A DNA stretch of 64,000 nucleotides. It comes from JANNXQ01 sp038238555 (GTDB lineage Bacteria; Verrucomicrobiota; Verrucomicrobiia; Chthoniobacterales; Chthoniobacteraceae). Position 1 is the stretch's first letter; every line of letters begins with the position of its first letter. Below are positions 1-9,126 of the stretch, one piece after another. The stretch is from the NCBI GenBank assembly GCA_038238555.1, contig JBBRXP010000004.1:1-64000 (forward strand), read 5' to 3'. A program made the translations under genes and the position numbers. Under the pieces are notes generated by a model. The model was not told the DNA's origin. It saw nothing but the letters and a program-made list of their open reading frames with translations, and did not search any database.

Positions 1-856
1 CGGCTTTGAGCATCGCGTACTCGCCGCTCACGTGATAGGCGGCGACGGGGATGCCAAAGCGTTCCTTCACCCGCCAGACGATGTCGAGATAAGCGAGGCC
101 GGGCTTCACCAACACGATGTCCGCGCCTTCTTCCACATCGAGCGCCACTTCGCGCAGAGCCTCGCGCGCATTGGCTGCATCCATCTGATAAGTGCGCCGA
201 TCGCCGCCAATAGGCGCGCTTTCCGCAGCGTCGCGGAAGGGGCCGTAAAATGCGGACGCAAACTTGGCCGCGTAACTCATGAGCACCGTGTCGTGAAAGC
301 CCCCCGCATCCAGCCCCGCGCGGATGGCGCCGATACGGCCGTCCATCATGTCGCTCGGCGCCACGATGTCCGCGCCAGCGCGTGCGTGGGAGAGTGCGGT
401 GCGCACGAGTAACTCGACGGACGCATCGTTTTCCACGCGTACTTCTCCGCCATGAAAGTGCGCGACGCCACAGTGCCCGTGGCTCATAAACTCGCACAGG
501 CACACATCGGTGATGACGATCAGTCGCGGGCACGCCGCCTTGAGCGCGCGGACGGCACGCTGCACCACGCCCTCCTCCGCGTAGGCTTGGGAAGCGCGAT
601 CGTCCTTGTGCGTCGGAATGCCAAAGAGCAGCACAGCCGCCACGCCCGCCGCGTGCGCCGCCTTGGCTTCCTCCACGAGCGCCTTCTCCGAAAGCTGAAA
701 GACGCCAGGCATCGCACTCACCGCCGCGCGGCTGTCCACCTTCTCACTAACAAAGAGCGGAAGGATGAAATCGTTTGCCGCAAGCTCCGTCTCCCGCACC
801 AAAGCGCGCAGGGCAACGGAAGAGCGCAGACGGCGCGGGCGGATGGGAAGAGTCAT
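1..856 (-). CDS. hemB: Delta-aminolevulinic acid dehydratase (porphobilinogen synthase), 3' end cut by window edge
   Basis: Condenses two 5-aminolevulinates to porphobilinogen in cytosolic heme/tetrapyrrole synthesis. Translating the minus strand from the ATG at 854-856 gives about 285 residues. They open MTLPIRPRRLRSS and carry the family landmarks: DVCLCEFMSHGHCG (the three-cysteine zinc site), APSDMMDGR, the Schiff-base lysine region MSYAAKFASAFYGPFRDA, and the second active-site lysine in VKPGLAYLDIV. The reading frame stays open to base 1, where it reads YHVSGEYAMLKA, so about 40 C-terminal residues lie outside the window. The three-Cys motif suggests the zinc-dependent rather than the magnesium-only class. 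It is divergent from gmd, with about 236 bp between the starts. Confidence 0.96.
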   Translation of the reverse strand, partial: MTLPIRPRRLRSSVALRALVRETELAANDFILPLFVSEKVDSRAAVSAMPGVFQLSEKALVEEAKAAHAAGVAAVLLFGIPTHKDDRASQAYAEEGVVQRAVRALKAACPRLIVITDVCLCEFMSHGHCGVAHFHGGEVRVENDASVELLVRTALSHARAGADIVAPSDMMDGRIGAIRAGLDAGGFHDTVLMSYAAKFASAFYGPFRDAAESAPIGGDRRTYQMDAANAREALREVALDVEEGADIVLVKPGLAYLDIVWRVKERFGIPVAAYHVSGEYAMLKA

Positions 857-881
857 TCGGAGAAGGCGATGAATAGCAGAG

Positions 882-921
882 TAACTAATAACTGATACTC
901 GATAACTGATAACCAATAATT
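882..921. repeat. Degenerate heptamer repeat (TAACTGA/TAACCAA type)
   Basis: The AT-rich stretch in the hemB-gmd intergenic region splits into 7-bp steps: TAACTAA, TAACTGA, TACTCGA, TAACTGA, TAACCAA. The same heptamers recur directly before the sulfatase start at 47838-47858. It lies just upstream of the hemB start, so it may sit in the hemB 5' leader. Confidence 0.55.
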
Positions 922-1046
922 GCATCGCGGGCCACCTCCGGGTGCGGGCGGTTCTTGCGCCGCGCTGCCGGCACACGCCTCGTGCGCTTGGCCGTACGAG
1001 ACCGTCCATCGCTACGATTCCTCTCTCTCACGGCCTGCCGCTAATT

Positions 1047-1081
1047 TTTCAATTCCCAATCTTCAATCTTCAATCTTCAAT
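1047..1081. repeat. Five-copy heptamer tandem repeat upstream of gmd
   Basis: Consecutive 7-bp units TTTCAAT, TCCCAAT, then CTTCAAT three times. The array ends 11 bp before the gmd ATG. No Shine-Dalgarno sequence is visible between it and the start, so it occupies the leader of gmd. Confidence 0.75.
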
Positions 1082-1092
1082 CCCAGTAACAC

Positions 1093-2088
1093 ATGAGCGT
1101 CGCACTAATTACCGGTGTCACGGGCCAGGACGGCTCTTATCTTTCGGAGTTACTCCTCGCAAAGGGCTACGAAGTCCATGGCATTGTGCGCCGCACGAGT
1201 AATCTGCTCCGATCACGGATCGAGCATCTCCGACAAGATGCGCGCGTGTATAACCATTCGTTCTTTCTCCACTATGGCGACTTATCGGATGCTACGACGC
1301 TGCGGAGGATATTCGATAAGGTAAAGCCGGCCCAAGTATATCATCTGGCAGGCCAGAGCCACGTCGGGTTAAGCTTCGAAATCCCGGAATCCACATGTGA
1401 AGAAGTCGCGATGGCGACGTTGCGGCTGTTTGAAATCTGCCGGGATCAACCACAGCCCGTGAAGATCTATCACGCTTCGACTTCGGAAATCTATGGAGCC
1501 GCCGCGGAAACCCCGCAGACGGAAGATACGCCGTTTCGACCCACCAGCCCCTACGGTTGCGCCAAGGCATTTGCGACGCAGATGGCGCGAGTTTACCGGG
1601 AAGCTTACGGGTTGTTTGTGTGCAACGGTATCCTCTACAACCACGAGTCTCCACGGCGCGGGGAGAATTTCGTGACCCGCAAAATCACTGGGCACGTAGC
1701 GCGCATCAAGCTTGGATTGATCGACCACCTTGTCCTCGGCAATGTCCACGCCCGCAGGGACTGGGGACACGCGGAGGATTACGTTGCCGCCATGTGGCAG
1801 ATGCTCCAGCAATCCAAAGCCGATGATTACGTCGTTGCCACGGGAGAAACCCATAGCGTCCTTGAGTTTGTTCAGGCTGCCTTCGAAGTAGTGGACCTGC
1901 CGTGGCGCAAGCATTTGGTCGAGGATAAGTCGTTAGAACGTCGTATCGAGCCTACCCAGTTGGTTGGCAACCCGGCTAAAATTCGGCGCGTACTGAACTG
2001 GCGCCCCAAAAGGGAATTCAAAGACTTGGTTCGTGAAATGGTCGAGGCGGACGTGGCAGCATTGCAGAAAGTAAAAGCGGTAAGATAA
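1093..2088 (+). CDS. gmd: GDP-mannose 4,6-dehydratase
   Basis: Converts GDP-D-mannose to GDP-4-keto-6-deoxy-D-mannose, the precursor of GDP-fucose, GDP-rhamnose and related sugars for surface glycans. The 331-residue protein is an extended short-chain dehydrogenase. Its NADP Rossmann motif is GVTGQDGSYL (residues 8-17). Catalytic Ser/Thr lie in ASTSEIYG, the YxxxK pair in SPYGCAKAF, and the family signature is NHESPRRGENFVTRKI. The length is at the short end of the family. The start is the ATG just after the heptamer array. A membrane protein gene follows after 5 bp and is probably cotranscribed. No fucose or rhamnose synthase partner is visible here, so the final sugar is unknown. Confidence 0.95.
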   Translation: MSVALITGVTGQDGSYLSELLLAKGYEVHGIVRRTSNLLRSRIEHLRQDARVYNHSFFLHYGDLSDATTLRRIFDKVKPAQVYHLAGQSHVGLSFEIPESTCEEVAMATLRLFEICRDQPQPVKIYHASTSEIYGAAAETPQTEDTPFRPTSPYGCAKAFATQMARVYREAYGLFVCNGILYNHESPRRGENFVTRKITGHVARIKLGLIDHLVLGNVHARRDWGHAEDYVAAMWQMLQQSKADDYVVATGETHSVLEFVQAAFEVVDLPWRKHLVEDKSLERRIEPTQLVGNPAKIRRVLNWRPKREFKDLVREMVEADVAALQKVKAVR

Positions 2089-2093
2089 GAGCC

Positions 2094-3125
2094 GTGTTTC
2101 TAACAAGAGCGCGATGGCAGTTTCTACTTCGCTGCGCGGTCTCGGCGGGACTTATCCTCTGGGTCGCCCGCCGGGTGAATTGGGCGGACTTCGTCAACAT
2201 CTTGAAACACGTGAACGCAGCATGGGCCGCCGGAGCATCGGCCTTGACTTTCTTCCTGATCCTTTCGCTGGCCGTAAGATGGCGGATCTTCATCCGGCAG
2301 CAATTCATTGCACTTCCTTTTGGAACGATCGTTTCTTTGACGTGGGCCGGGCAATTCTTTAACTCGGTGCTGCCGGGAAGCACGGGCGGTGATTTCATAA
2401 AAGTGTTTCGACTTTGTGAGTTGGTCCCGGATCGCAAGGCAGCCGCCGCTTCCACTGTGATCACCGATCGGTTATGCGCGCTCGCAGCGCTGATCGCCCT
2501 CGCTGGCACTGCTCTGATCGCCGAACCGGCGCCTCTTCGATTCCTAGCCGCTCAATCTCTTTCGGGCATGGCGCTTCTGCTTTGGACGGTCGGCGCGTTG
2601 GCCTTTGTCGTCACCATCGGCGCACTGTTACCGCGGATTTTTCGATCCACGCATTGGTTTCTGCGAGTGCAGAGAACTTTGAATTCCACACGAACAAGTC
2701 TGGCTCCAAACAGCAAGTTACTTGGAGCGATTACTCTCGCGTTCGCAATTCATTGCTGGAGTTTCCTAATTGTATTTCTCTTCGCGCAATCACTGGGAAT
2801 AGGGATCACCTATCTTCAAGTCTTACGTATCCTACCCGTGGTGCTCTTATTAGTGATGCTGCCTGTGACGGTCAATGGGCACGGGCTGCGGGAGGTGCTT
2901 TTAATTTACTATTTCAAGAGCCTGCACATCGGACTTACCAGCCGCCCGGGCGCAGAAGCCCAGGAAGTGGTCGTCGCGCTCTCCGTGTTACTTGTCGTAA
3001 ATGATTTTCTGTGGAACCTGCCGGGCGGCCTTTACTATCTGATGAGAAAACAAAGAAAGGATCGGAGTAATCGCATCCACATTACCGCCGCAGATCGCGG
3101 CCAGCTCGGAGGGCCGGCACAATAA
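2094..3125 (+). CDS. Polytopic membrane protein of the lysylphosphatidylglycerol synthase TM/UPF0104 family
   Basis: The 343-residue protein starts at a GTG five bases after gmd and has about eight hydrophobic helices. It shows the family signature around residues 83-103: GQFFNSVLPGSTGGD followed by a basic segment. A second conserved stretch is LPVTVNGHGLREVLLIYY. The family includes the flippase-like domain of MprF and stand-alone proteins found near glycan genes. It lacks the soluble lysyl-transferase domain. Position after gmd suggests a role in moving or processing a lipid-linked glycan, which is inference. Confidence 0.8.
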   Translation: MFLTRARWQFLLRCAVSAGLILWVARRVNWADFVNILKHVNAAWAAGASALTFFLILSLAVRWRIFIRQQFIALPFGTIVSLTWAGQFFNSVLPGSTGGDFIKVFRLCELVPDRKAAAASTVITDRLCALAALIALAGTALIAEPAPLRFLAAQSLSGMALLLWTVGALAFVVTIGALLPRIFRSTHWFLRVQRTLNSTRTSLAPNSKLLGAITLAFAIHCWSFLIVFLFAQSLGIGITYLQVLRILPVVLLLVMLPVTVNGHGLREVLLIYYFKSLHIGLTSRPGAEAQEVVVALSVLLVVNDFLWNLPGGLYYLMRKQRKDRSNRIHITAADRGQLGGPAQ

Positions 3126-3303
3126 GAGCCGGGGTGTGAAGCAAGGCTTCCGCGGATTCCGCTCGCGCCCTCGCTTCAATCCCGGCCACTCATGTTTTCG
3201 CCCTCAGGGCATTCGTCACCATCAGCCCGCCGCGTTCGCCCCCGCATTTTAGAGGCGGCGTTCGCGCTGCGCTTGCCACTGCACTCCAAAACCAGACACA
3301 AAA

Positions 3304-3332
3304 CCGCCGGGTTCCTTCTGGAAACCCGGCGG
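3304..3332 (-). terminator. Likely rho-independent terminator of the groES-groEL transcript
   Basis: A perfect 10-bp inverted repeat (CCGCCGGGTT and AACCCGGCGG) has a 9-nt loop. It lies 38 bp past the groEL stop codon. Read on the minus strand it is followed by TTTGTGTCTGGTTTTGG, a T-rich but interrupted tail. Confidence 0.65.
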
Positions 3333-3369
3333 CTCGTTAGTTAGTCGGAGTTAGGCTAAGTGCCCGGAC

Positions 3370-5013
<1,644 letters not shown>

Positions 5014-5037
5014 ATAAGTTAGTGGATAAGTTAGTGC
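5014..5037. repeat. 12-bp tandem duplication abutting the groEL start codon
   Basis: ATAAGTTAGTGG is followed directly by ATAAGTTAGTGC on the plus strand. In the groEL sense this places two copies of an ACTAACTTAT element immediately 5' of the ATG, in the ribosome-loading region. Confidence 0.6.
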
Positions 5038-5096
5038 TGTGGTTCTAAACGGACGGGCCGCGCAATGCGCGGGCGTGCCGAGGGTTTGGTTGGGGT

Positions 5097-5390
5097 TTAG
5101 CCGAGGATACCGAGGATGTCGTCCTCACGCATGATGAGGTACATGTTACCGTCGATCTTGATCTCGGTGCCGCCGTATTTGCTGATGAGGACTTTGTCGC
5201 CCTTTTTGACGGTGAATGCGATGACTTTGCCGTCGTCATCGCGCTTGCCGGTGCCGAGTGCGACGACTTCGCCTTCGGTGGGTTTTTCCTTGGCGTTATC
5301 GGGAATAATGATTCCGCCTTTCTTTACTTCTGTTTCCTCGATCGGCTTCACGATCACGCGATCCGCGAGGGGTCTAACATTGAGTGCCAT
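5097..5390 (-). CDS. groES: 10 kDa co-chaperonin GroES
   Basis: Heptameric lid of the GroEL chamber. The 97-residue protein has the expected features: N-terminal NVRPLADRVIVKP, the mobile GroEL-binding loop EETEVKKGGIIIPD, and the C-terminal strand YLIMREDDILGILG. It is followed by groEL on the same strand and preceded by dnaK with a 100-bp gap, so all three may form one heat-shock unit. The leader on the minus strand is rich in A and C (repeats of CAAAC), without a visible CIRCE operator. Confidence 0.98.
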   Translation of the reverse strand: MALNVRPLADRVIVKPIEETEVKKGGIIIPDNAKEKPTEGEVVALGTGKRDDDGKVIAFTVKKGDKVLISKYGGTEIKIDGNMYLIMREDDILGILG

Positions 5391-5490
5391 AGTGGTTCGT
5401 TTGTTTTGGGTTTGTTTGTTGGTTTGTTATTACGGACGCGCCGCGTTGAGTTACCTCGACGACGGCGAAATCGGTAAAGGGTTCTGTGAG

Positions 5491-7404
5491 CTACTTCTTC
5501 TTCTCGTCCACGACCTCAAACTCCGCATCGACGACGTCGCCCTCGGCTTTCCTGTCGGGTTGTGGAGGAGGAGCGACGCCACCGGCACTGGAAGCGGTTT
5601 GTTTGTAAAGGTCTTCGCTAACGCTTTGGAACTTATTCTGTAACTCAGTGTAAGCGGTCTTGATGGCTTCGACATCGTTGCCTTTAAGCGCTTCGCGAAC
5701 GGCTTCGATGTCCTTCTCGATGTCAGCCTTCTTATCCCCCGGAATCTTATCGCCGAGATCCTTGAGTTGCTTCTCGCACTGATAAGCGAGGTTATCGGCG
5801 TTGTTTCGCACTTCGATGGCTTCCTTGGCTTTCCTATCTTCGTCCGCGTGCAGCTCGGCTTCCTTCTGCATCTTTTCGACTTCTTCTTTTGAAAGGCCCG
5901 AACTGCCGGTGATGCTGATCTTCTGTTCCTTGCCGGTGCCGAGATCCTTGGCGCTGACGTGCAGGATGCCATTGGCGTCGATGTCGAAAGTAACTTCGAT
6001 CTGCGGGACGCCGCGTGGCGCGGGCGGGATGCCATCGAGATGGAAGGTGCCGAGGTTCTTGTTATCCCGACTGAGAGGACGCTCGCCTTGCAGCACCTTG
6101 ATTTCCACGCCGGGTTGGTTGTCGCTGTAAGTTGAGAATATCTGCGACATGCGGGTGGGGATGGTGGTGTTGCGGGCGATCATGGGCGTTGCCACGCCGC
6201 CTGCGGTTTCAATGGCCAGCGTAAGTGGGGCCACGTCGAGCAGGAGCACATCCTTCACGTCACCCTTGAGCACTCCGCCCTGGATGGCGGCACCGACGGC
6301 AACCACTTCATCCGGGTTCACTCCCTTGTGCGGCTCCTTACCCACGAGCTTGCGCGCGGTCTCAATCACCTTGGGCATGCGAGTCATGCCGCCGACTAAC
6401 ACAAGTTCATTGATGTCGCGCTCGCTAAGGCCGGCGTCCTTGAGGCACTGCTGAGTAGGTTTGAGCGTGCGCTCGAATAACTTATCGGTCAGTTGTTCGA
6501 GCTTCGAGCGAGTAAGCTTCTTTTGGACGTGCTTGGGCCCGGTCTGGTCGGCGGTAATGAAGGGTAAGTTAATCTCGTATTCCTGCGCGGAACTGAGCGC
6601 GATCTTGGCTTTCTCGGCTTCTTCCTTGATGCGCTGGATGGCGTCGGGCTGCTTGCTGAGGTCGATGCCGCTCTCGCTCTTAAAGTCCGCGAGGATGGAA
6701 TCCATGATCGCATGATCCCAGTCGTCGCCACCGAGATGGGTATCTCCGTTAGTCGCCTTTACCTCGAAGACGCCGTCGCCGATCTCGAGCACCGAGATAT
6801 CGAAGGTGCCTCCACCCAGGTCATACACTGCGATCTTTTCGTCCTTCTTCTTATCGAGCCCATAAGCCAGCGATGCGGCGGTAGGTTCGTTAATGATCCG
6901 GAGCACTTCGAGTCCCGCGATCTTACCGGCGTCCTTGGTCGCGGTGCGTTGCGAGTCATTGAAGTAAGCAGGGACAGTGATAACTGCCTGAGTTATCTTC
7001 TCGCCTAACTTGGCTTCCGCGTCGGCCTTGAGTTTCGCGAGGATCATCGCGCTGATTTCCGGCGGGCTGAAGGTCTTGGTCTCGCCGCCGACACTTACTT
7101 GAATGTGCGCGTCGCCATTGGCGGCCTTCACTACTTTGTAAGGCACGCGGTGAAGCTCGTCCTGCACTTCGTCGAATTTGCGACCCATGAAACGCTTCAC
7201 CGAGAAGACCGTGTTCTGCGCGTTGGTAATGCCCTGCCGCTTGGCGGCCTGGCCCACGAGGCGTTCGCCAGTCTTGGAGAATGCGACGATGGAAGGCGTG
7301 GTGCGGGCACCTTCGGAGTTTTCGAGTACCATCGGCTCGCCGCCGTCCATCACGGCCATGCAGGAGTTAGTAGTGCCGAGGTCGATGCCTAGGATTTTAG
7401 CCAT
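5491..7404 (-). CDS. dnaK: Hsp70 chaperone DnaK
   Basis: ATP-dependent folding chaperone of 637 residues, the standard length. The N-terminal ATPase domain shows GIDLGTTNSCMAV (phosphate-1), VPAYFNDSQR, the phosphate-2 motif AVYDLGGGTFDISV and the adenosine motif LVLVGGMTRMP. The substrate domain follows with LLLDVAPLTLAIET. The tail carries VVDAEFEVVDEKKK, equivalent to the C-terminal EEVD-type end. An AAAGGA Shine-Dalgarno-like site precedes the ATG by about a dozen bases. grpE and dnaJ are not nearby, which is unlike many operons but common in this phylum-level group. Confidence 0.98.
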   Translation of the reverse strand: MAKILGIDLGTTNSCMAVMDGGEPMVLENSEGARTTPSIVAFSKTGERLVGQAAKRQGITNAQNTVFSVKRFMGRKFDEVQDELHRVPYKVVKAANGDAHIQVSVGGETKTFSPPEISAMILAKLKADAEAKLGEKITQAVITVPAYFNDSQRTATKDAGKIAGLEVLRIINEPTAASLAYGLDKKKDEKIAVYDLGGGTFDISVLEIGDGVFEVKATNGDTHLGGDDWDHAIMDSILADFKSESGIDLSKQPDAIQRIKEEAEKAKIALSSAQEYEINLPFITADQTGPKHVQKKLTRSKLEQLTDKLFERTLKPTQQCLKDAGLSERDINELVLVGGMTRMPKVIETARKLVGKEPHKGVNPDEVVAVGAAIQGGVLKGDVKDVLLLDVAPLTLAIETAGGVATPMIARNTTIPTRMSQIFSTYSDNQPGVEIKVLQGERPLSRDNKNLGTFHLDGIPPAPRGVPQIEVTFDIDANGILHVSAKDLGTGKEQKISITGSSGLSKEEVEKMQKEAELHADEDRKAKEAIEVRNNADNLAYQCEKQLKDLGDKIPGDKKADIEKDIEAVREALKGNDVEAIKTAYTELQNKFQSVSEDLYKQTASSAGGVAPPPQPDRKAEGDVVDAEFEVVDEKKK

Positions 7405-7659
7405 ATGAGTGTGAGTTCCTTTCTGAAAGTGCGCAGCCCGAACGCGCGGATAAACTGGGGGCGCCAGCTTTAGCAGCCATCGGGCCGGGACTTCAAAAAT
7501 TTTAAGATACTACGAAATAGAGACTTGCATCTCTCAATGCTGCGGAGGTAGTGAGACATCGCGCTGGAGTGTCACACCGGCGGGCGACTCTCTGTCTCAT
7601 GAAGTCCAAGCGAAAACGGTTTCGTAACTTTGGTCTGTGGTTCATCATGCGTTCCGCGA

Positions 7660-8454
7660 ATGCTCGAGGAGACAAACACGATCGATCACATTTTCCTTAA
7701 AGACCACGAGGCCCGCGGAATCGTGTTGGGCATCGTGGACTCGGGCGTGACGCCGGATCCCGCTCAGCGCATGATGTTGCTGCTGCAGAAGCTCAACAAT
7801 TACCTGCTCGCCATCGGCTCCGGGCGCTTTGCGGCAGAGCATCCGGGAAAGAGTTTCGCGGACTTCGCGATCGAAGTGCTGTGTCGAACGGCGCCGACCG
7901 CGGAAATGCGAAGTGTCGGGCGCATAAGCCCCGGCGCCGATGCGGAGCAGTTTGTCGAAGTGATCTTCACGCCCGGGCCAGATGCGCAGTGGAGCGCGGA
8001 GGATGAGACGGATGTTGTGCCGCGCGCCGAGGTCTCGAAAGAGTTTGCCGAGATCGTGAACCTTGCGTTCGGCGCGGGCCTGCGGTCGTTGCAGGATCAG
8101 GAGCCGCCGCTGATGCTGCTATGGATGCAGGATGGAGAGGCGGATTTCACGCCGCTAGACGATGTGAGCTCGTCGAAGGAAATGCTCGCCGCCGCGCAGG
8201 CGTGGGCGGCCACTGCGGCGTCGGACATCAACGTGTGCGCCGTCGTAAGCCTCGGGATGCTGCCGCACGAGTCGGGAGCAGTTCACGCGCTGGTCGCTCT
8301 TTGCGCGGAACGCGGCCGCCCGGAATCTCTCGTGCTGGCATTGCCCTTGGATCGCGATCCTCGTGAACCGGGGGTGCGTGCGCGCGGGGAGATGTTTCAA
8401 GTGGCTGCATCCCCGGCGATCTTCCCGGAGGCAGATGTGACACCTCCGGATTGA
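7660..8454 (+). CDS. Hypothetical protein of unknown function
   Basis: Not recognised. The ATG at 7660 gives 264 residues beginning MLEETNTIDHIFLKD. A TTG ten codons upstream would also be in frame, but the ATG is the better start. The protein is soluble and acidic with no signal peptide or membrane helix. It appears to hold two similar alpha/beta halves: residues 1-110 (HEARGIVLGIVDSGV) and 125-255 (ETDVVPRAEVSKEFAEIV, VCAVVSLGMLPHESGA). The second half ends in a Pro-rich tail. It is divergent from dnaK with a 255-bp gap. A regulatory or secretion-chaperone-like role is conceivable but nothing supports a specific call. Confidence 0.6.
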   Translation: MLEETNTIDHIFLKDHEARGIVLGIVDSGVTPDPAQRMMLLLQKLNNYLLAIGSGRFAAEHPGKSFADFAIEVLCRTAPTAEMRSVGRISPGADAEQFVEVIFTPGPDAQWSAEDETDVVPRAEVSKEFAEIVNLAFGAGLRSLQDQEPPLMLLWMQDGEADFTPLDDVSSSKEMLAAAQAWAATAASDINVCAVVSLGMLPHESGAVHALVALCAERGRPESLVLALPLDRDPREPGVRARGEMFQVAASPAIFPEADVTPPD

Positions 8455-8793
8455 CGACCGCGCGAAGGGTCACAAACCGGATTCCCATAACCCGCAGGAA
8501 ACAGAATCCCCCGAGGCGCTGAAGCGGCCGATGCGTCTTCCCCAAAGGCTGGCGCGCCTCCACCGCGACCTTCTTCCCGAGGAGCAGACGCTCATGGCCG
8601 TCCCCGACAGAAGCTGGTTCAACCTTGAAATAGGAGGCGGCGAAATTCCGCAAAAAAATTATTGACGCTTCCCGCGAAATCCCGATAAACACGTTCCCTG
8701 AACCGTGTCCCCCCGTTTTTGATCCGGAAAAAATCCTGGCATTCACCCAAACCCACGCTATCCTCGCAACACCCTCAACCTCAAAAACAAAAT
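8455..8793. other. Intergenic leader, no gene seen
   Basis: There is no convincing coding frame on either strand; a long minus-strand frame here has an unnatural composition. The stretch ends with an A/T-rich segment carrying a promoter-like pair and leads into the small secreted protein gene. Confidence 0.5.
8662..8691 (+). promoter_or_regulatory. Candidate sigma-70-type promoter
   Basis: TTGACG at 8662-8667 and TAAACA at 8686-8691 are separated by 18 bp, downstream of an A-rich run (CAAAAAAATTA). It lies about 100 bp before the small secreted protein start. The -10 box is a weak match, so this is tentative. Confidence 0.35.
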
Positions 8794-9009
8794 ATGACCT
8801 CAAAAATCAAACGTATGTCAATGTTCTCACTGGCGGCTTTCGTCGGTGCTTCCGCGTTTCTTTCCCTGGCCCCGGCAGGCTTCGGCCAAGGTGCTGAGTC
8901 CTTGCAGACTCTGTGCTTTAGGGGCCGGACGATCCAGGTGCCAAGTTATTTGGCCGCCCGTTACATTACGGCTGGCGCGACATCTGGCCCCTGCACCTCA
9001 GGAACGTAG
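8794..9009 (+). CDS. Small secreted Cys-containing protein
   Basis: A 71-residue ORF with a typical Sec signal peptide: basic MTSKIKRMSMF, a hydrophobic stretch of about 15 residues, then APAGFGQG as a likely cleavage region near residue 32. The mature part of about 40 residues has two cysteines in the pattern LCFRGRTIQVP ... GATSGPC. This resembles short Cys-x-x-G ... GPC modules that I know from secreted proteins with CHKG-type motifs, but no function is known to me. The start is the ATG after an A-rich leader. A strong terminator follows 46 bp after the stop, so it is probably a monocistronic gene. Confidence 0.7.
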   Translation: MTSKIKRMSMFSLAAFVGASAFLSLAPAGFGQGAESLQTLCFRGRTIQVPSYLAARYITAGATSGPCTSGT

Positions 9010-9054
9010 AGTAGGAGCGGCTCGGCAATACCCGCAACGCTACTAACATCATCC

Positions 9055-9090
9055 AAGGCCCCGGCGCGTGAAACCGCCGGGGCCTTTTCT
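9055..9090 (+). terminator. Rho-independent terminator of the small secreted protein gene
   Basis: A perfect 12-bp stem (AAGGCCCCGGCG pairs with CGCCGGGGCCTT) has an 8-nt loop and is followed by a T-rich run TTTTCTTTCT. This is the clearest intrinsic terminator in the window. Confidence 0.9.
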
Positions 9091-9126
9091 TTCTCTCCCA
9101 ATGCCACCTTTTAAGCGCCGCGCGCC

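Noticed and set aside
7405..7659. Possible CIRCE operator or sigma-32 promoter upstream of dnaK
   Set aside because: No inverted TTAGCACTC-N9-GAGTGCTAA was found. A TTTTTGAAG ... CCCGATGG pair has a spacer of only about 6 bp, too short for sigma-32.
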